Translations under genes and position numbers: made by a program
NCBI GenBank assembly: GCA_002070375.1
Contig: MWDD01000021.1
Coordinates: 1-40,875, forward strand
Direction of reading: 5' to 3'
From: a bacterium ADurb.Bin157
GTDB lineage: Bacteria > Muiribacteriota > Ozemobacteria > Ozemobacterales > Ozemobacteraceae
Length of the DNA: 40,875 nt
The notes under the pieces: generated by a model
Databases searched by the model: none
What the model was told of the DNA's origin: nothing
The model's input: the letters and a program-made list of their open reading frames with translations, nothing else
Shown: in pieces, positions 32,201 through 40,875 of the stretch
Layout: each line of letters opens with the position of its first letter
How positions within the stretch are numbered: position 1 is the first letter of the stretch

Positions 32201-33875
32201 TGTAAAGGTCGCTTAAAGACATATGAGCAGTAATATCATGCGGGTTTTGTTCAATAATTATTTTGTAGGAATTAACCGCTTCTTCGGTCATATTACGTTG
32301 TTTGTATATTTCAGCGAGCGCTATATGCGGTGAAGTGTCCTCGGGATTTATTTGTAAGGCTTGTTGTAATACGGCTATTGCTTCGCCCGTAAAACCTAAG
32401 CGCATATAAATTTGCCCCAGTATAATCATCCATTTTGAAGACGGCTCAATTTGATTTAACTTTGAGATGGTGGTTACTGCTTCTCTGTCTTTGCCGGCAG
32501 CAATTTGAAGCATCTGAAGGTCATTTAAAAGCTCTAGGTTATTGGGGTCGCTTTCTAAAAGGGTTTCGATTGCTTCAATTTCTTCGTTAACCATTCCTTT
32601 GCTTCTGTAAATGGTGCGCAATTCACCTTTTATATCGTTTCGGTCAGGTGAAATTTCTAATATTTTCATATAGAAATCATTTGCTTCGTCCATAAAACCT
32701 TGTGCAGCAAAGGCTCTGGCTAATACAAGCGCCAAATCTGAGTCGTCCGGGCGTGTTTCGAATAATGCTTCAAGCACTTCAAGACATAAAGAAGGGTCTC
32801 CGCCGGCCAATACAATCTCATACATTCTTTCGGGGATCTCGTAATCAGATGGATCAGAGTCAAGAGCCCGGTCGTAATATTGAAGCGCTTTGTCCAATTC
32901 GCCGTTGGCAGCGTAAGAGGCACCTAAATTTTTCATAACTTCTGTTGAAGAAGTGTCGTGTTCGGCAATAGCTTCATATTCTTTTATTTGCAGTTCATAG
33001 TCGCCCATGTCTCCGTAGAGATTAGCCAACTCATATCTTATTTCAAGCCAATCAGGCTTCATCTTAGCTATTTTTTCAAATTCTTCACGGGCGGCCTGAC
33101 TTTGTTCTAACCTCTGATAAAGCTTGCCGCACCTGTAATACAGTTCGATGTTCTGGGGATCGAGCTCTTTAACAGCTTGATATTTTTCTAGTGCTTCTTC
33201 CAGCTTGCCCTTAGATTCGAGATCTTTGCCTATTTTAAAATGAATTTTTGGGTCATTGGGGTCAAGATACTCGGCTTTTTTATATTCCATTATGGAATCA
33301 TTGTATTGGCCGTTAAACTCATAAGCTTCGCCTAACTCTGAATGCAATTTTGCGTTGTCAGGCTCAATTTCTATGGCTCTTAAATAGTAATCTATTCCGG
33401 TTTCAATATCGTTGGTGGCAATTTTTAGTCTTGCTAACTCAGTTAAAGCCTCAATATAATTTTCGTCTGCGGCAAGGGCTTTTATAAAATGTCTCTCGGC
33501 CGCTTCAAAGTGATTTTGTCTCGTGTTTAAAAGACCTAAATCATACTGAAGTTGCTTGTTTTCAGGGGCTAAAGCCGCAGCTTTGTTAAATATATTAATC
33601 GCTTTCTCGGGTTGAGCGGTTTCAAGTAACAGGCTGCCGAGTTTACTTAAGGTTTCGATATCGTTGGGGTCGAATGCTATTATTTGCTCATAAGCGTTTA
33701 TGGCTTCCTTTTTGTTCCCTAGTTTTCCGTTGCATTCGGCTAAATATCTCATAGCATTAACCAGATCGGGCTTCTCGGCGATTACCTTTTTAAAGGTGTC
33801 TGCCGCCTTATCGTAGTTTTCAAGCTCGAAATAGGTTTGTCCTTTTTCAAAAAGGATTTCCCAACGATTAATCAT
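29265..33875 (-). CDS. giant cytoplasmic TPR-repeat protein (about 1536 aa), TPR-B
   Basis: Almost the whole protein is tetratricopeptide repeats of about 34 residues, e.g. ALQYYDRALDSDPSDYEIP and AHFRLGSIYRVKNMYERASEEY. There is no signal peptide, membrane segment or catalytic domain, so it should be a long superhelical protein-binding scaffold in the cytoplasm. The start at ATG 33875 (MINRWEILFEKGQTYFELE) is fixed by AAGGAG (plus CTCCTT, 33884-33889) with 8-nt spacing; ATG 33893 lies upstream of that site. A longer atypical unit near the C terminus contains LWPYWGLKIVYS, also found in the neighbouring TPR protein. It follows that gene by 49 bases with no terminator between them, and ends the ftsK operon. 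Binding partners are unknown; the repeats alone do not indicate them. Confidence 0.9.
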   Translation of the reverse strand: MINRWEILFEKGQTYFELENYDKAADTFKKVIAEKPDLVNAMRYLAECNGKLGNKKEAINAYEQIIAFDPNDIETLSKLGSLLLETAQPEKAINIFNKAAALAPENKQLQYDLGLLNTRQNHFEAAERHFIKALAADENYIEALTELARLKIATNDIETGIDYYLRAIEIEPDNAKLHSELGEAYEFNGQYNDSIMEYKKAEYLDPNDPKIHFKIGKDLESKGKLEEALEKYQAVKELDPQNIELYYRCGKLYQRLEQSQAAREEFEKIAKMKPDWLEIRYELANLYGDMGDYELQIKEYEAIAEHDTSSTEVMKNLGASYAANGELDKALQYYDRALDSDPSDYEIPERMYEIVLAGGDPSLCLEVLEALFETRPDDSDLALVLARAFAAQGFMDEANDFYMKILEISPDRNDIKGELRTIYRSKGMVNEEIEAIETLLESDPNNLELLNDLQMLQIAAGKDREAVTTISKLNQIEPSSKWMIILGQIYMRLGFTGEAIAVLQQALQINPEDTSPHIALAEIYKQRNMTEEAVNSYKIIIEQNPHDITAHMSLSDLYKNLGRTHDQISSLKQAVSLGANDSRLFLELGSLILQEGSEEGLTYLLKAKEMAGGSIDVLNQLIDVYLVRNRHQEALNEIEELRKQTPEDISLYLKMSRIYQSRQMYAEALEVLNQACMVAPQDTDIILEIARIYMANNHYAQVVETLQNLRQTQPNNAEICSIIAEAYARSGDAEMAIMELKNLISQNPSNFEARVQLGRIYGISNLIDQATMTFKDIIAEQNNIPVAHVELGRIYLNMGKAYNDHNMIEAGVAELNIALEIDPESTLAHFELGVAYNDASKIDDALAEFSKVLQLDPLHVKAKEYHKNLTNIKVAARAEEGIKQARLLSERGMFKNAVMEYENVIGMQPQNQVAWYELGNLQLHLGAHEKALEILQNAKEINPENTEVYVSLAHAYLRTNQPDEASIEIQELLGIAPEHFNGLFMLGKIFQDKGWIDEAIEKYQAAHQIVPSELEPILQLGIMFRDKGDNDSAKVWFQKVIEIDAGNMTASEFFANLSTTQKNAEIEEAFAKAAEAEKEGDVDSAIIFYDSIIDLDNHNLEARFKLGSLYESKSMFDEATFEYEQAINLDKNVKYKELPLRLANLHIRKGKIVEAVDLLNVSKKLFPNDPKIRIDLITQLKFKVLNGFSSDEELTEMNDAIRKSVENSSNYCDWLEMGLFASKGLDKSIDEESAITQSIGYFEKVLELQTGNLFAMAELAKVYQRRNMLVDVENIFKQILEKDPENIAVHKKLAELYQSQNRYDESISEYKQLIELEHGNGEYYIKIIDIIKEMYSKAPNKAQLHASILKEYQTNAEANPKDSMLNFSLGYAYLTLGSGLTPTPSEEEQQKAIYYIKLANSNDPNNLWPYWGLKIVYSKQSIMGKHMYDEAIAICKKALKIDENNAKAHYELGEAYNENYDVNMKNEAMQEYRKAVQLDPNYTEAHFRLGSIYRVKNMYERASEEYNKVIELDPTGPLANDAKRSLIHIERSKGEL

Positions 33876-33924
33876 TTGCCTGTCTCCTTGCATACTGTGA
33901 CTAAATCTATGTTTGCTTTGGTCA

Positions 33925-36900
33925 TTAATCTTTTTCCATCATTTCATCGGCTTTTTCAAATGCTTTTATGGCATCTTCGTTTCTGCCTAACCCACGGTAA
34001 GTCTTTCCGAGTAAGAAATACACCGTAGAAGCCGCTTCAGCAAATTTTGACGCTTTTTCAAGCTCTCTTAATGCATCTTCGTATGCTTCTTTTTCAAGAT
34101 AATCGGCGCCGACCTTCAAAAGAATTTCATAATTTTCTTCCATTTGGCCTTTTGCCTTTTTAAATGCCTGTGTAGATTTTTCTTTTTCGTTCATCCCCTC
34201 GTAAGCTTTTCCGAGAAGGAAGTGGGCTTCGCCCAATTTGGGGGTGATTTTAACGGCTTTTTCAAGAGTCTGTGCCGATTCTTCAAGCATGCCATTGTCG
34301 AGATATAATTTGCCGAGTTCAAAGTACACTTCTCTGTGATTTGAGTCAAGATTTATCACTTTTTTAAATTCGGCAATGGCATCACCGACTTTTAGCTGTT
34401 TATAATAAGCTTTTCCAAGTTCAAAATGTGCTTTGCTATTGGTTGGATACCTGTTGATGGCCTTTTTATACAGCTTAACCATCTTGTCATAGTTTTCGCT
34501 TTCCCAGAATATGTTCCCGAGTGAATATATGCATTCTATAAGGTTTTCATTGAGACTCAGGGCCATTTCGTAATTTTCGGCAGCTTTTTCAATGTGCCCG
34601 CTGCCTTTATAGGCTTCACCAAGCTCAAAGAAGAACAGGGCGTTCTTGGGAGCCGCTTCCACAGCCTTTGAATAAAGCTTTATCATCGCTTCAAAGTTGG
34701 CGCTTTGCTTGTATTGTGCGCCTAATCGATAAATGATGTTCAAATCGCCCGGTTTAAATTCAAGAGCCTTTTCGAATGATTCTACCGCGCAGGTTGTTTC
34801 GCCAAGTTTTTCACATGCTTCGCCAAGTTCTTTGTAAAGGCTGTAGTTGTCTGCTTCGAGTTCGATTGCTTTTTCGAAAAGTTCTTTTGCCTTTTGCCAT
34901 TCGTCGAAAGACATTCTGATCATGCCGAGTTTTTGGTATACATCAACATAATCATGCTGGCGTTTTAAGGCTTCTTCGAACATTTTGAGCGCTTCGGAGT
35001 TATTGCCTTTTTGGTAATAAAGGTCTCCGAGTTCGTAATAAACAATTGCGTTTTCTCCGTCCAGTTCAATTGCTTTAAGGTATTCGCCTATCGCTTCGTC
35101 GTTTCTTTCGGTTATTTTCAGCTGTCTTGCCAGTTCAAGGTGCACTCTTTTGTGTGTCGGCGATAGCCCGACAACTGTTCTGAATTCAGAAATTGCGCTT
35201 TCACTGTTACCTTGAGCCGAATAAATGACTCCGAGCTCAAAGTGCGCAGAAGAGTTTCTCGGATCAAGAGTGATAATCTTTTTGTAAGCTTCTATCGCTT
35301 CGTCTGATATGCCCTGGCTGGCGTAGGCTTTGGCAAGTTCTATATTTACAAGAATATTGTCCGGTTCAAGTTTCAAAGCTTCTTTGAATTCTCCGATTGC
35401 CTTGTCTACTCTGCCTTTGTTAATGTAAGCCATTGCAAGTTCGCGATGCGGCACGGGATTGTCGTTGTCAATCTGTATCGCACGCGTGAAACGGCTTATT
35501 GCCTGGTCAAGATTACCTTGTTTTCTGTGAATGAGCCCGATGTGAGTCAAAATGCCCGAGTTGTTGGGTTCATTGACGAGGGCCGCCTCAAACTCGTTCA
35601 AGGCATCGGTTAATCTGTTAAGATGGTCATAGACTTTCCCTAATTCAAAATGAATAATCGAGTTGCCCGGGTCGGTGTCGAACACGCGCACATAGAATCG
35701 CGCCGCATCTTCCCATTTTTCGAGGGATGCGTAAATTTTGCCGAGACGAATTAGTGCGTCTATTCTCTCGTCATTGATTTCTGCAACTTTCAAATATTCG
35801 TCGAGAGCTTTTTCGAGCTGTCCGAGGTGGTAATAAGTCTCTGCAAGTTTGAATCTTGCACTGTGATTTTGCGGGTCTAACTCTACGAGTCGACGGTAGC
35901 AGTTGCTCGCCAAATCGTAGTGTTCGCCAAGGTTATAGAGGTCGCCGAGGTTTATTAGGGCGTCTGAGAGCGACGGATCTATTTCTAATGCTTTGTTGTA
36001 TTCATCAATTGCCTTGCTTGTTTTGTTAAGATCAAGGTAAACGTCTGCCAGCTCAACATGAGCCTGAGGAGCATTCGGTTTTATCGATATTGCCTTGTTG
36101 TAGTTTTCAGCGGCTTCTTCAAGACTGTTGTTGCCATGATTGATTCTGGCAAGCTCAAGGTGCGCTTCGAAAATATGAGGTTCTATTTCTACAACCGTAT
36201 TGAGCGCCATCATGGCTTTGTCTTTTAAATCTCTTATGATGTATATTTTGGCAAGCGACATCTGAGCTTCAATATGTTTCGGGTTGATTTCAACCACTTT
36301 AAGATACTCATCTTCGGCCTTGTAGATTTGGTCGGTGCTTTCATACAGGTTGGCAAGACTTTCGTGAGCTAAGATGTTGTTTTCAGACAACTCAATGGCT
36401 TTCAAATACTCGTTCTCTGCCTCGCGCGTCTGGTCTAGGCGCTCAAGGGTTTGAGCGTATAAGATTATTGCGTCCACGTAATCCGGCGCCAAATTGAGAA
36501 TTATCTCAAGTATGGTTTTGGCTTCGCTCCAGTTGCTAGAATCGTAATAGAGTTTTGCCAGGTCGAACTGCATTGTCGTGGGGTCAGTAGCAAGGGAAAT
36601 TGCCCTCGAAAGTTCGTCGATTGCTTGTGTGAAGTGCCCTTTTCGATGGTTTATCATGCCAAGGTAATAGTAAGCTTTAGCGTTGTTCGGTTCAAGCTCG
36701 ATTACGCGGCTGAATCTGATTTTTGCCACATCGTTTTGCATTTCTTCATAGCTGATCTTACCAATAAGGTAATGGGCTTCGGTATAATCTATGTCGAGTT
36801 CTATAGCTTTTCTCAAGTTTGCTATGGCTTTTTCGTTTTCTTTCATTTCGTAGCAAACTCGGCCCAATTCAAAGTAGCCCTGAGCAAAGTTCGGATTTAT

Positions 36901-38763
36901 TCTGATTACCTTTTGATAAAGCTTTACCGCTTCTTCATAATTGCCATCTTCAAACTGGATTTCAGCCATATTCAAATAGGCGGGAATATAAGCTTTGTCT
37001 TTTTCAGCGGCCTTTTCAAAATGTTCCGATGCAAGCTGTTTGTTGCCCATTTTTCGGTAAACATCACCTGTTTCAAAGTAAGCGCGCGGGTCTTCGTCGT
37101 CAAGAGCCGTTACAAGCTGACAAGCTTCTAATGCCTGGTCATATAGCGGAGTCGAATCCGGAAGAGCAGTAAGATATGAGTCTTTTAAACCCCAATATGC
37201 CCATTTGAAATCAGGCGTGAGATTTATGGCCATTTGATAGCTGTTAAGCGCCTCTTCAAGCCTTTCTTCTTGCTTCTCGGCTAAGTTTGCCGGCAATATT
37301 TGACAGGCATAAGCCAAGGCAAAGTGAGCAACCGGATTCTGAAAATTAACCATCGCAGCATTTTTATACTGCTCGATATACTTGCTGTAAAGGGTGTCTT
37401 TGTCTTTTAAGTCGTCGGTTCTTATTTTGTAAAGGTCGATTTGATTCATTATGGCCAAAGGACTTGAAGGATCAATTTCAAGGGCCTTTTGAAATGCTTC
37501 AAAAGCTTCGTCATAATATCTTCGTTTTACATAAATTTTACCAAGTTCTATCCAGGCACCAAGAGGGCTGGCTTCATTAAAGAAACGCAATTTGTTGAAA
37601 CGATAACCTTCTTGATATATTTCTTGAACTCTGTTTTTTGATAGCTCAATAACTTCTTTGAAACGGTTTATAGCCATTTCATACATGCCCATGAGCAAAT
37701 GAATTTTGCCCATTCTGAAATGGGCAAATACGTTTGTGGGGTTAATGTTCAGGCCTTGTTGGTAGTATTCGATGGCTTGGTCATAAAAAGCACGGTGCTC
37801 GGCAATATAACCAAGGCGGAAATAAGCGGGAGCGTAACCCGGGTCCTGTTTAAGAACTTTTTTATAATTCTCTTGAGCTTTTGAAAGAGCATCTTCCGTG
37901 GACATGGCATGTTCTGCCTGTGCCAATAAATAACACTCCGCCAACTCAAAAGTTAGGCGACTGTTGTCAGGATTGTGAGATATGCCTTCCAATAGCTGAT
38001 TAACGGCTCCCTCGTAATCGTTTGCGTATATCTTTACATCTTTTACGCCAAGGTGTGCCCATATGTTGCCGGGGTCTATTTCGAGAGCCTTTTCCATTAA
38101 AACAGCTGCTTTATCACGTTGCAAGGCATAACTCTCGGGATCTGTGGGGTGTAAAATAAGATTTGCGTTCCCGGTTATGCAACTTCCCATGGATTCGTTT
38201 TTCAATTTTTTTAATTCAGAGGTCAGTTTTTCGAGAATATCGCTCGTCTTCTTTTCGCGGTCGGGCATGTTAGCGCAAAAAGCACGATATTGAAGAATTA
38301 ATCTTATCCAAGTTTCACCGTCGTCAGGCTCTTGGAGCAGAGCTTGCCTATAGGCAGAGATGGCTTCTTCTAAAATACCCTGGATAGAATAAATGTCGCC
38401 TAATGCCTTGTGAATAGAAGGATCATTTGGCGCCAGAATCATAGATTTTTTATATTCCAGAAGCGCTTTTGTAAAGTCGCCTTTATTCTTATATATATTC
38501 GCTTGATTGATATAAAAGCTTATTCTTTCGGCTTTCTCTGATTCTGAAAAGTTATTGGCGCGCTCTCGCATTACTGTCAGCTCGTTTTGTTCGGCAATTC
38601 TTTTCAGTGATTCAAGATACTCATCGGAGGCGGTCCCGATTTCAAGAAAAATACATCTTGATTTTTGACTGCTGTAAAACATGCATTGTTCTTGAATACA
38701 GCTGCCTGATAAATTATTGTCTTCTCTCAGTTTTCCCAGAAATGGGCATATTTCTTTGGTCAT
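33925..38763 (-). CDS. giant cytoplasmic TPR-repeat protein (1612 aa) with N-terminal cysteine cluster, TPR-A
   Basis: After about 85 residues the protein is tandem TPRs almost to the end (for example AIEYYQQGLNINPTNVFAHFRMGKIHLLMGMYEMAINRF). The N terminus is different: ICPFLGKL...SGSCIQEQCMFYSSQKSRCIFLE contains C6, C22, C27 and C37, a spacing that could hold zinc or an iron-sulphur cluster. A helical segment with VMRERANNFSESEKAERI joins it to the repeats. Two atypical longer repeat units contain IWAHLGVKDVK and WAYWGLKDSY. There is no signal peptide or TM segment. Its ATG overlaps the ftsK stop by ATGA, which means coupled translation and probably a shared process such as division, chromosome segregation or a large cytoplasmic assembly; that function is inferred from position only. 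Confidence 0.9.
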   Translation of the reverse strand: MTKEICPFLGKLREDNNLSGSCIQEQCMFYSSQKSRCIFLEIGTASDEYLESLKRIAEQNELTVMRERANNFSESEKAERISFYINQANIYKNKGDFTKALLEYKKSMILAPNDPSIHKALGDIYSIQGILEEAISAYRQALLQEPDDGETWIRLILQYRAFCANMPDREKKTSDILEKLTSELKKLKNESMGSCITGNANLILHPTDPESYALQRDKAAVLMEKALEIDPGNIWAHLGVKDVKIYANDYEGAVNQLLEGISHNPDNSRLTFELAECYLLAQAEHAMSTEDALSKAQENYKKVLKQDPGYAPAYFRLGYIAEHRAFYDQAIEYYQQGLNINPTNVFAHFRMGKIHLLMGMYEMAINRFKEVIELSKNRVQEIYQEGYRFNKLRFFNEASPLGAWIELGKIYVKRRYYDEAFEAFQKALEIDPSSPLAIMNQIDLYKIRTDDLKDKDTLYSKYIEQYKNAAMVNFQNPVAHFALAYACQILPANLAEKQEERLEEALNSYQMAINLTPDFKWAYWGLKDSYLTALPDSTPLYDQALEACQLVTALDDEDPRAYFETGDVYRKMGNKQLASEHFEKAAEKDKAYIPAYLNMAEIQFEDGNYEEAVKLYQKVIRINPNFAQGYFELGRVCYEMKENEKAIANLRKAIELDIDYTEAHYLIGKISYEEMQNDVAKIRFSRVIELEPNNAKAYYYLGMINHRKGHFTQAIDELSRAISLATDPTTMQFDLAKLYYDSSNWSEAKTILEIILNLAPDYVDAIILYAQTLERLDQTREAENEYLKAIELSENNILAHESLANLYESTDQIYKAEDEYLKVVEINPKHIEAQMSLAKIYIIRDLKDKAMMALNTVVEIEPHIFEAHLELARINHGNNSLEEAAENYNKAISIKPNAPQAHVELADVYLDLNKTSKAIDEYNKALEIDPSLSDALINLGDLYNLGEHYDLASNCYRRLVELDPQNHSARFKLAETYYHLGQLEKALDEYLKVAEINDERIDALIRLGKIYASLEKWEDAARFYVRVFDTDPGNSIIHFELGKVYDHLNRLTDALNEFEAALVNEPNNSGILTHIGLIHRKQGNLDQAISRFTRAIQIDNDNPVPHRELAMAYINKGRVDKAIGEFKEALKLEPDNILVNIELAKAYASQGISDEAIEAYKKIITLDPRNSSAHFELGVIYSAQGNSESAISEFRTVVGLSPTHKRVHLELARQLKITERNDEAIGEYLKAIELDGENAIVYYELGDLYYQKGNNSEALKMFEEALKRQHDYVDVYQKLGMIRMSFDEWQKAKELFEKAIELEADNYSLYKELGEACEKLGETTCAVESFEKALEFKPGDLNIIYRLGAQYKQSANFEAMIKLYSKAVEAAPKNALFFFELGEAYKGSGHIEKAAENYEMALSLNENLIECIYSLGNIFWESENYDKMVKLYKKAINRYPTNSKAHFELGKAYYKQLKVGDAIAEFKKVINLDSNHREVYFELGKLYLDNGMLEESAQTLEKAVKITPKLGEAHFLLGKAYEGMNEKEKSTQAFKKAKGQMEENYEILLKVGADYLEKEAYEDALRELEKASKFAEAASTVYFLLGKTYRGLGRNEDAIKAFEKADEMMEKD

Positions 38764-40874
38764 AGCTGAGCGATACTCCTTCCGATAAGTACTCTGCGTT
38801 TGTTTGATCCGTCAGTTGGTGTAACCATACCTTTTTCCTCAAGCTGATCCATAATTCTTGCGGCTCTATTATAACCTATTCTGAATTTTCTTTGTAGCAT
38901 ACTTGTTGATGTTTTTTCCTGTGCTTCAAGATAATTTACTATTCTGTTGATTAATTCCGAATCAGAGTCGGCAACCGAGTCTTCTCTGAAATCGTCATTG
39001 TCGTCTTCGTCATCGTCGCTCTGCATGGGGGCAATGTCAACATATTCGGGCTTGCCTTGCTGTTTAACAAAGTCTACCAGTTTTTTGAGCTCTGCGTCAG
39101 AAACAAAGGCCCCTTGAACTCTAAGCGGCTTGTTTCTGCCTTTGGGAATAAAGAGCATGTCTCCTTTGCCAATTAATTTTTCTGCACCCTTACTGTCAAG
39201 GATAGTTTTAGAGTCTACCGCAGATGCTACAGAAAATGCAATTCTTGTAGGTAAATTTGCTTTAATTAATCCTGTGAGTACATCGACCGAAGGTCTCTGA
39301 GTAGCTATAATAAGGTGTATCCCAACCGCTCTGGCCATTTGCGCAAGTCTGCATATTGTTGTTTCTACTTTGTCCTTTGCTGTCATCATCAAATCTGCCA
39401 GTTCGTCAATTACTACTACAATCAAAGGCATGGGCTCCAGATTCGGGTCGATTTCTTCTCGCAGATTATCAAGACTTTCGTTGTAGGTTTGCAGTTTTTT
39501 GCACCCGCATTCGGCTAAAACCGTGTATCTTCTTGTCATTTCCTCCTGTGCCCAAAGCAAGGCATCGCCGGCTTTTTGAGGGTCGGTCACAACCGGAGAA
39601 ATCAAATGGGGAATTCCGTTATAAGAAGACAATTCAACCATTTTGGGATCTATCATAATGAATTTGACTTGGTCGGCCGTAGCTTTGAACAATATGCTCG
39701 CGATTATGGTATTAACGCAAACAGATTTTCCTGACCCGGTCGAACCTGCAATTAAAAGGTGCGGCATGTCGGCTAAATCGGCGTATACTGCTTGCCCATT
39801 AATGGTTTGCCCCAGCGCAATGTTTAACATTACGGGTGATTTGATGAACTTGTCATTTTGAATTAAATCATAAAAGTAAACCGGTGTCGGTTCCTTGTTT
39901 GGAATTTCTATTCCTATTGCCGGTTTTCCGGGAATGGGCGCTTCGATTCTTATTGATTGAGCCGAAAGTGCCAGCGCAATGTCGTCTGAGAGTCCTGTTA
40001 TTTTACTGACCTTTACACCGGGTGCCGGTTTTAATTCGAATCGCGAAATAGCCGGTCCATACACAACATCGGTTATGGCCGCTTTAAGACCAAAATCGGC
40101 AAGGGTTTTTAATAGCTCTTTTGATCTGTTTTCTAAGTCCGCTTTTATGTCGGTGTTGTTTTTTTGTTTCGGAAGATTAAGTATCTCTGCAGGGGTTGGA
40201 AGTTTTGCTATAAACTTTTCTTTAACTTGATTCTCATTGTTTTTGTTTAATTCCTGAATTTTTATTTCTCGGTCAATCGGATTATCTTCAAGATAAACCG
40301 GGTCTGTAAGTTTTTCTGTTTTAACAATATTTAGATTAACAGCCGGAGTTTTATTTGTAACGGTTCCGGTTTCGTCTTGCGAAGTTTCGATTATCTCTAA
40401 ATCATCCTCTTCCTCATCACATTCGTCATCAAAATCAACTTCAATTTTATAATCAAGGCATTCTTCTTCGTCATTTGATTCTACCTGGTGGGGTGGGGGA
40501 GTGGTCGTTGCAATTTCGGATTCTACGGAAGTTTTTAATTTTGTCATGGCTGTAAACTGGCTTACTTGAACAGAAACTCCCGAAACGCATACTTCGGTAG
40601 CCGGTGCTATGGCAACAGATATGGGTTCTGCAGGAACCGGAATTATTGTTGCTTCTTCTGCTTCAACTTTGTCAATGACAGAGTGAGTATCGTTTTGTTG
40701 CTTGTTTGAGGGCGGAACAATTTCTTCTTGTTCGGTTTCTTCATTTAATTCGGATTTTTCTTGGTTTTCGTGTTTTTTTAATCTAAACGACAACAGATTT
40801 GATAATGTGCTTGGCGCGCCTTTATTCGTGTCATCTGTTTCGGAAGTTTTGTAGGTTTGTGCGATTCGGTTTAT
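38760..40874 (-). CDS. ftsK: DNA translocase FtsK/SpoIIIE family, N terminus outside the window
   Basis: FtsK pumps DNA through the division septum and helps resolve chromosome dimers. The C-terminal motor is complete: alpha/beta domains with Walker A GSTGSGKS (39723-39746), Walker B VVIDELADLMM, and IIATQRPSVDVLTGLIKANLPTRIAF. The gamma winged-helix domain, which reads KOPS/SRS DNA, follows at the end (SELINRIVNYLEAQEKTSTSML...RKFRIGYNRAARIMDQL). Upstream is a long acidic, Pro/Thr-rich linker. The frame stays open to the right edge, so the TTG at 40793 is probably not the start; the usual four-helix membrane anchor would lie beyond the window. The stop overlaps the start of the giant TPR-A gene. 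Confidence 0.95.
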   Translation of the reverse strand: MNRIAQTYKTSETDDTNKGAPSTLSNLLSFRLKKHENQEKSELNEETEQEEIVPPSNKQQNDTHSVIDKVEAEEATIIPVPAEPISVAIAPATEVCVSGVSVQVSQFTAMTKLKTSVESEIATTTPPPHQVESNDEEECLDYKIEVDFDDECDEEEDDLEIIETSQDETGTVTNKTPAVNLNIVKTEKLTDPVYLEDNPIDREIKIQELNKNNENQVKEKFIAKLPTPAEILNLPKQKNNTDIKADLENRSKELLKTLADFGLKAAITDVVYGPAISRFELKPAPGVKVSKITGLSDDIALALSAQSIRIEAPIPGKPAIGIEIPNKEPTPVYFYDLIQNDKFIKSPVMLNIALGQTINGQAVYADLADMPHLLIAGSTGSGKSVCVNTIIASILFKATADQVKFIMIDPKMVELSSYNGIPHLISPVVTDPQKAGDALLWAQEEMTRRYTVLAECGCKKLQTYNESLDNLREEIDPNLEPMPLIVVVIDELADLMMTAKDKVETTICRLAQMARAVGIHLIIATQRPSVDVLTGLIKANLPTRIAFSVASAVDSKTILDSKGAEKLIGKGDMLFIPKGRNKPLRVQGAFVSDAELKKLVDFVKQQGKPEYVDIAPMQSDDDEDDNDDFREDSVADSDSELINRIVNYLEAQEKTSTSMLQRKFRIGYNRAARIMDQLEEKGMVTPTDGSNKRRVLIGRSIAQL

Positions 40875-40875
40875 T

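Noticed and set aside
36625..37131. A 168-codon plus-strand open frame
   Set aside because: It is a reverse-complement shadow of repeated TPR codons; similar shadows recur in register with the repeats.
29265..38763. CRISPR-like or tandem DNA repeats in the right-hand third
   Set aside because: The regularity is at protein level (34-residue TPR units) with divergent DNA; there are no constant direct repeats with unique spacers.
40791..40793. TTG as the start of ftsK
   Set aside because: The frame remains open to the window edge, and FtsK proteins have an N-terminal membrane domain not present here, so the gene is treated as partial.

Overview
The window looks like chromosomal DNA of a free-living diderm (Gram-negative-type) bacterium from a poorly characterised lineage. 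It is AT-leaning and densely coded, with many TTG/GTG starts. The evidence for two membranes is a candidate outer-membrane barrel protein ending in Phe, several signal-peptide envelope proteins and an M23 peptidase. The mix of a gingipain-type C25 protease, FecR-domain proteins without FecI or TonB partners, a GH57 branching enzyme next to DUF4912, CHASE2 cyclase, RCC1 repeats and giant TPR proteins recalls uncultured phyla such as Riflebacteria. That placement is an inference, not something the sequence proves. No phage, IS element, CRISPR array, rRNA or tRNA was recognised.

Layout. Positions 1-23.9 kb are almost all plus strand: (a) the 3' end of an RCC1-repeat protein; (b) a run of an unrecognised 735-aa protein with a basic Arg/Asn-rich tail, a small membrane protein, a RuvC-like resolvase and a secreted M23 peptidase (749-5626); (c) an envelope cassette of two paralogous FecR-domain proteins flanking a 1087-aa coiled-coil/beta-barrel protein (5723-12467), followed by a convergent 57-aa gene; (d) a cluster with a TIM-barrel protein, a secreted TPR protein, a 36-aa membrane peptide, DUF4912, GH57 branching enzyme and CHASE2-adenylate cyclase (12771-20556); (e) RNase D; (f) a secreted C25 protease with its own strong promoter and a bidirectional terminator. 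From 24 kb rightwards almost everything is on the minus strand: alpha/beta hydrolase behind a cyclase-RDD fusion; pgpA, pgsA and rimO; and an operon reading ftsK, then two giant TPR proteins (1612 and about 1536 aa). A DUF445 gene is the only plus-strand gene there.

How it fits together. Two class III nucleotide cyclases, one in a glycogen-type gene cluster and one fused to a membrane RDD domain, suggest cyclic-nucleotide signalling linked to storage carbon and the membrane. The FecR/barrel/FecR cassette looks like a structural or sensory envelope assembly. The giant TPR proteins share an operon with the DNA translocase FtsK and are probably very large cytoplasmic scaffolds. Several intergenic regions carry candidate promoters with a TTGC-type -35 box 16-18 bp from a TATAAT-like -10.

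The strongest candidates for something undescribed are the FecR-barrel-FecR cassette with its four-times repeated EALxALK motif, and the ftsK-linked giant TPR pair with a shared WGLK module and an N-terminal four-cysteine cluster.
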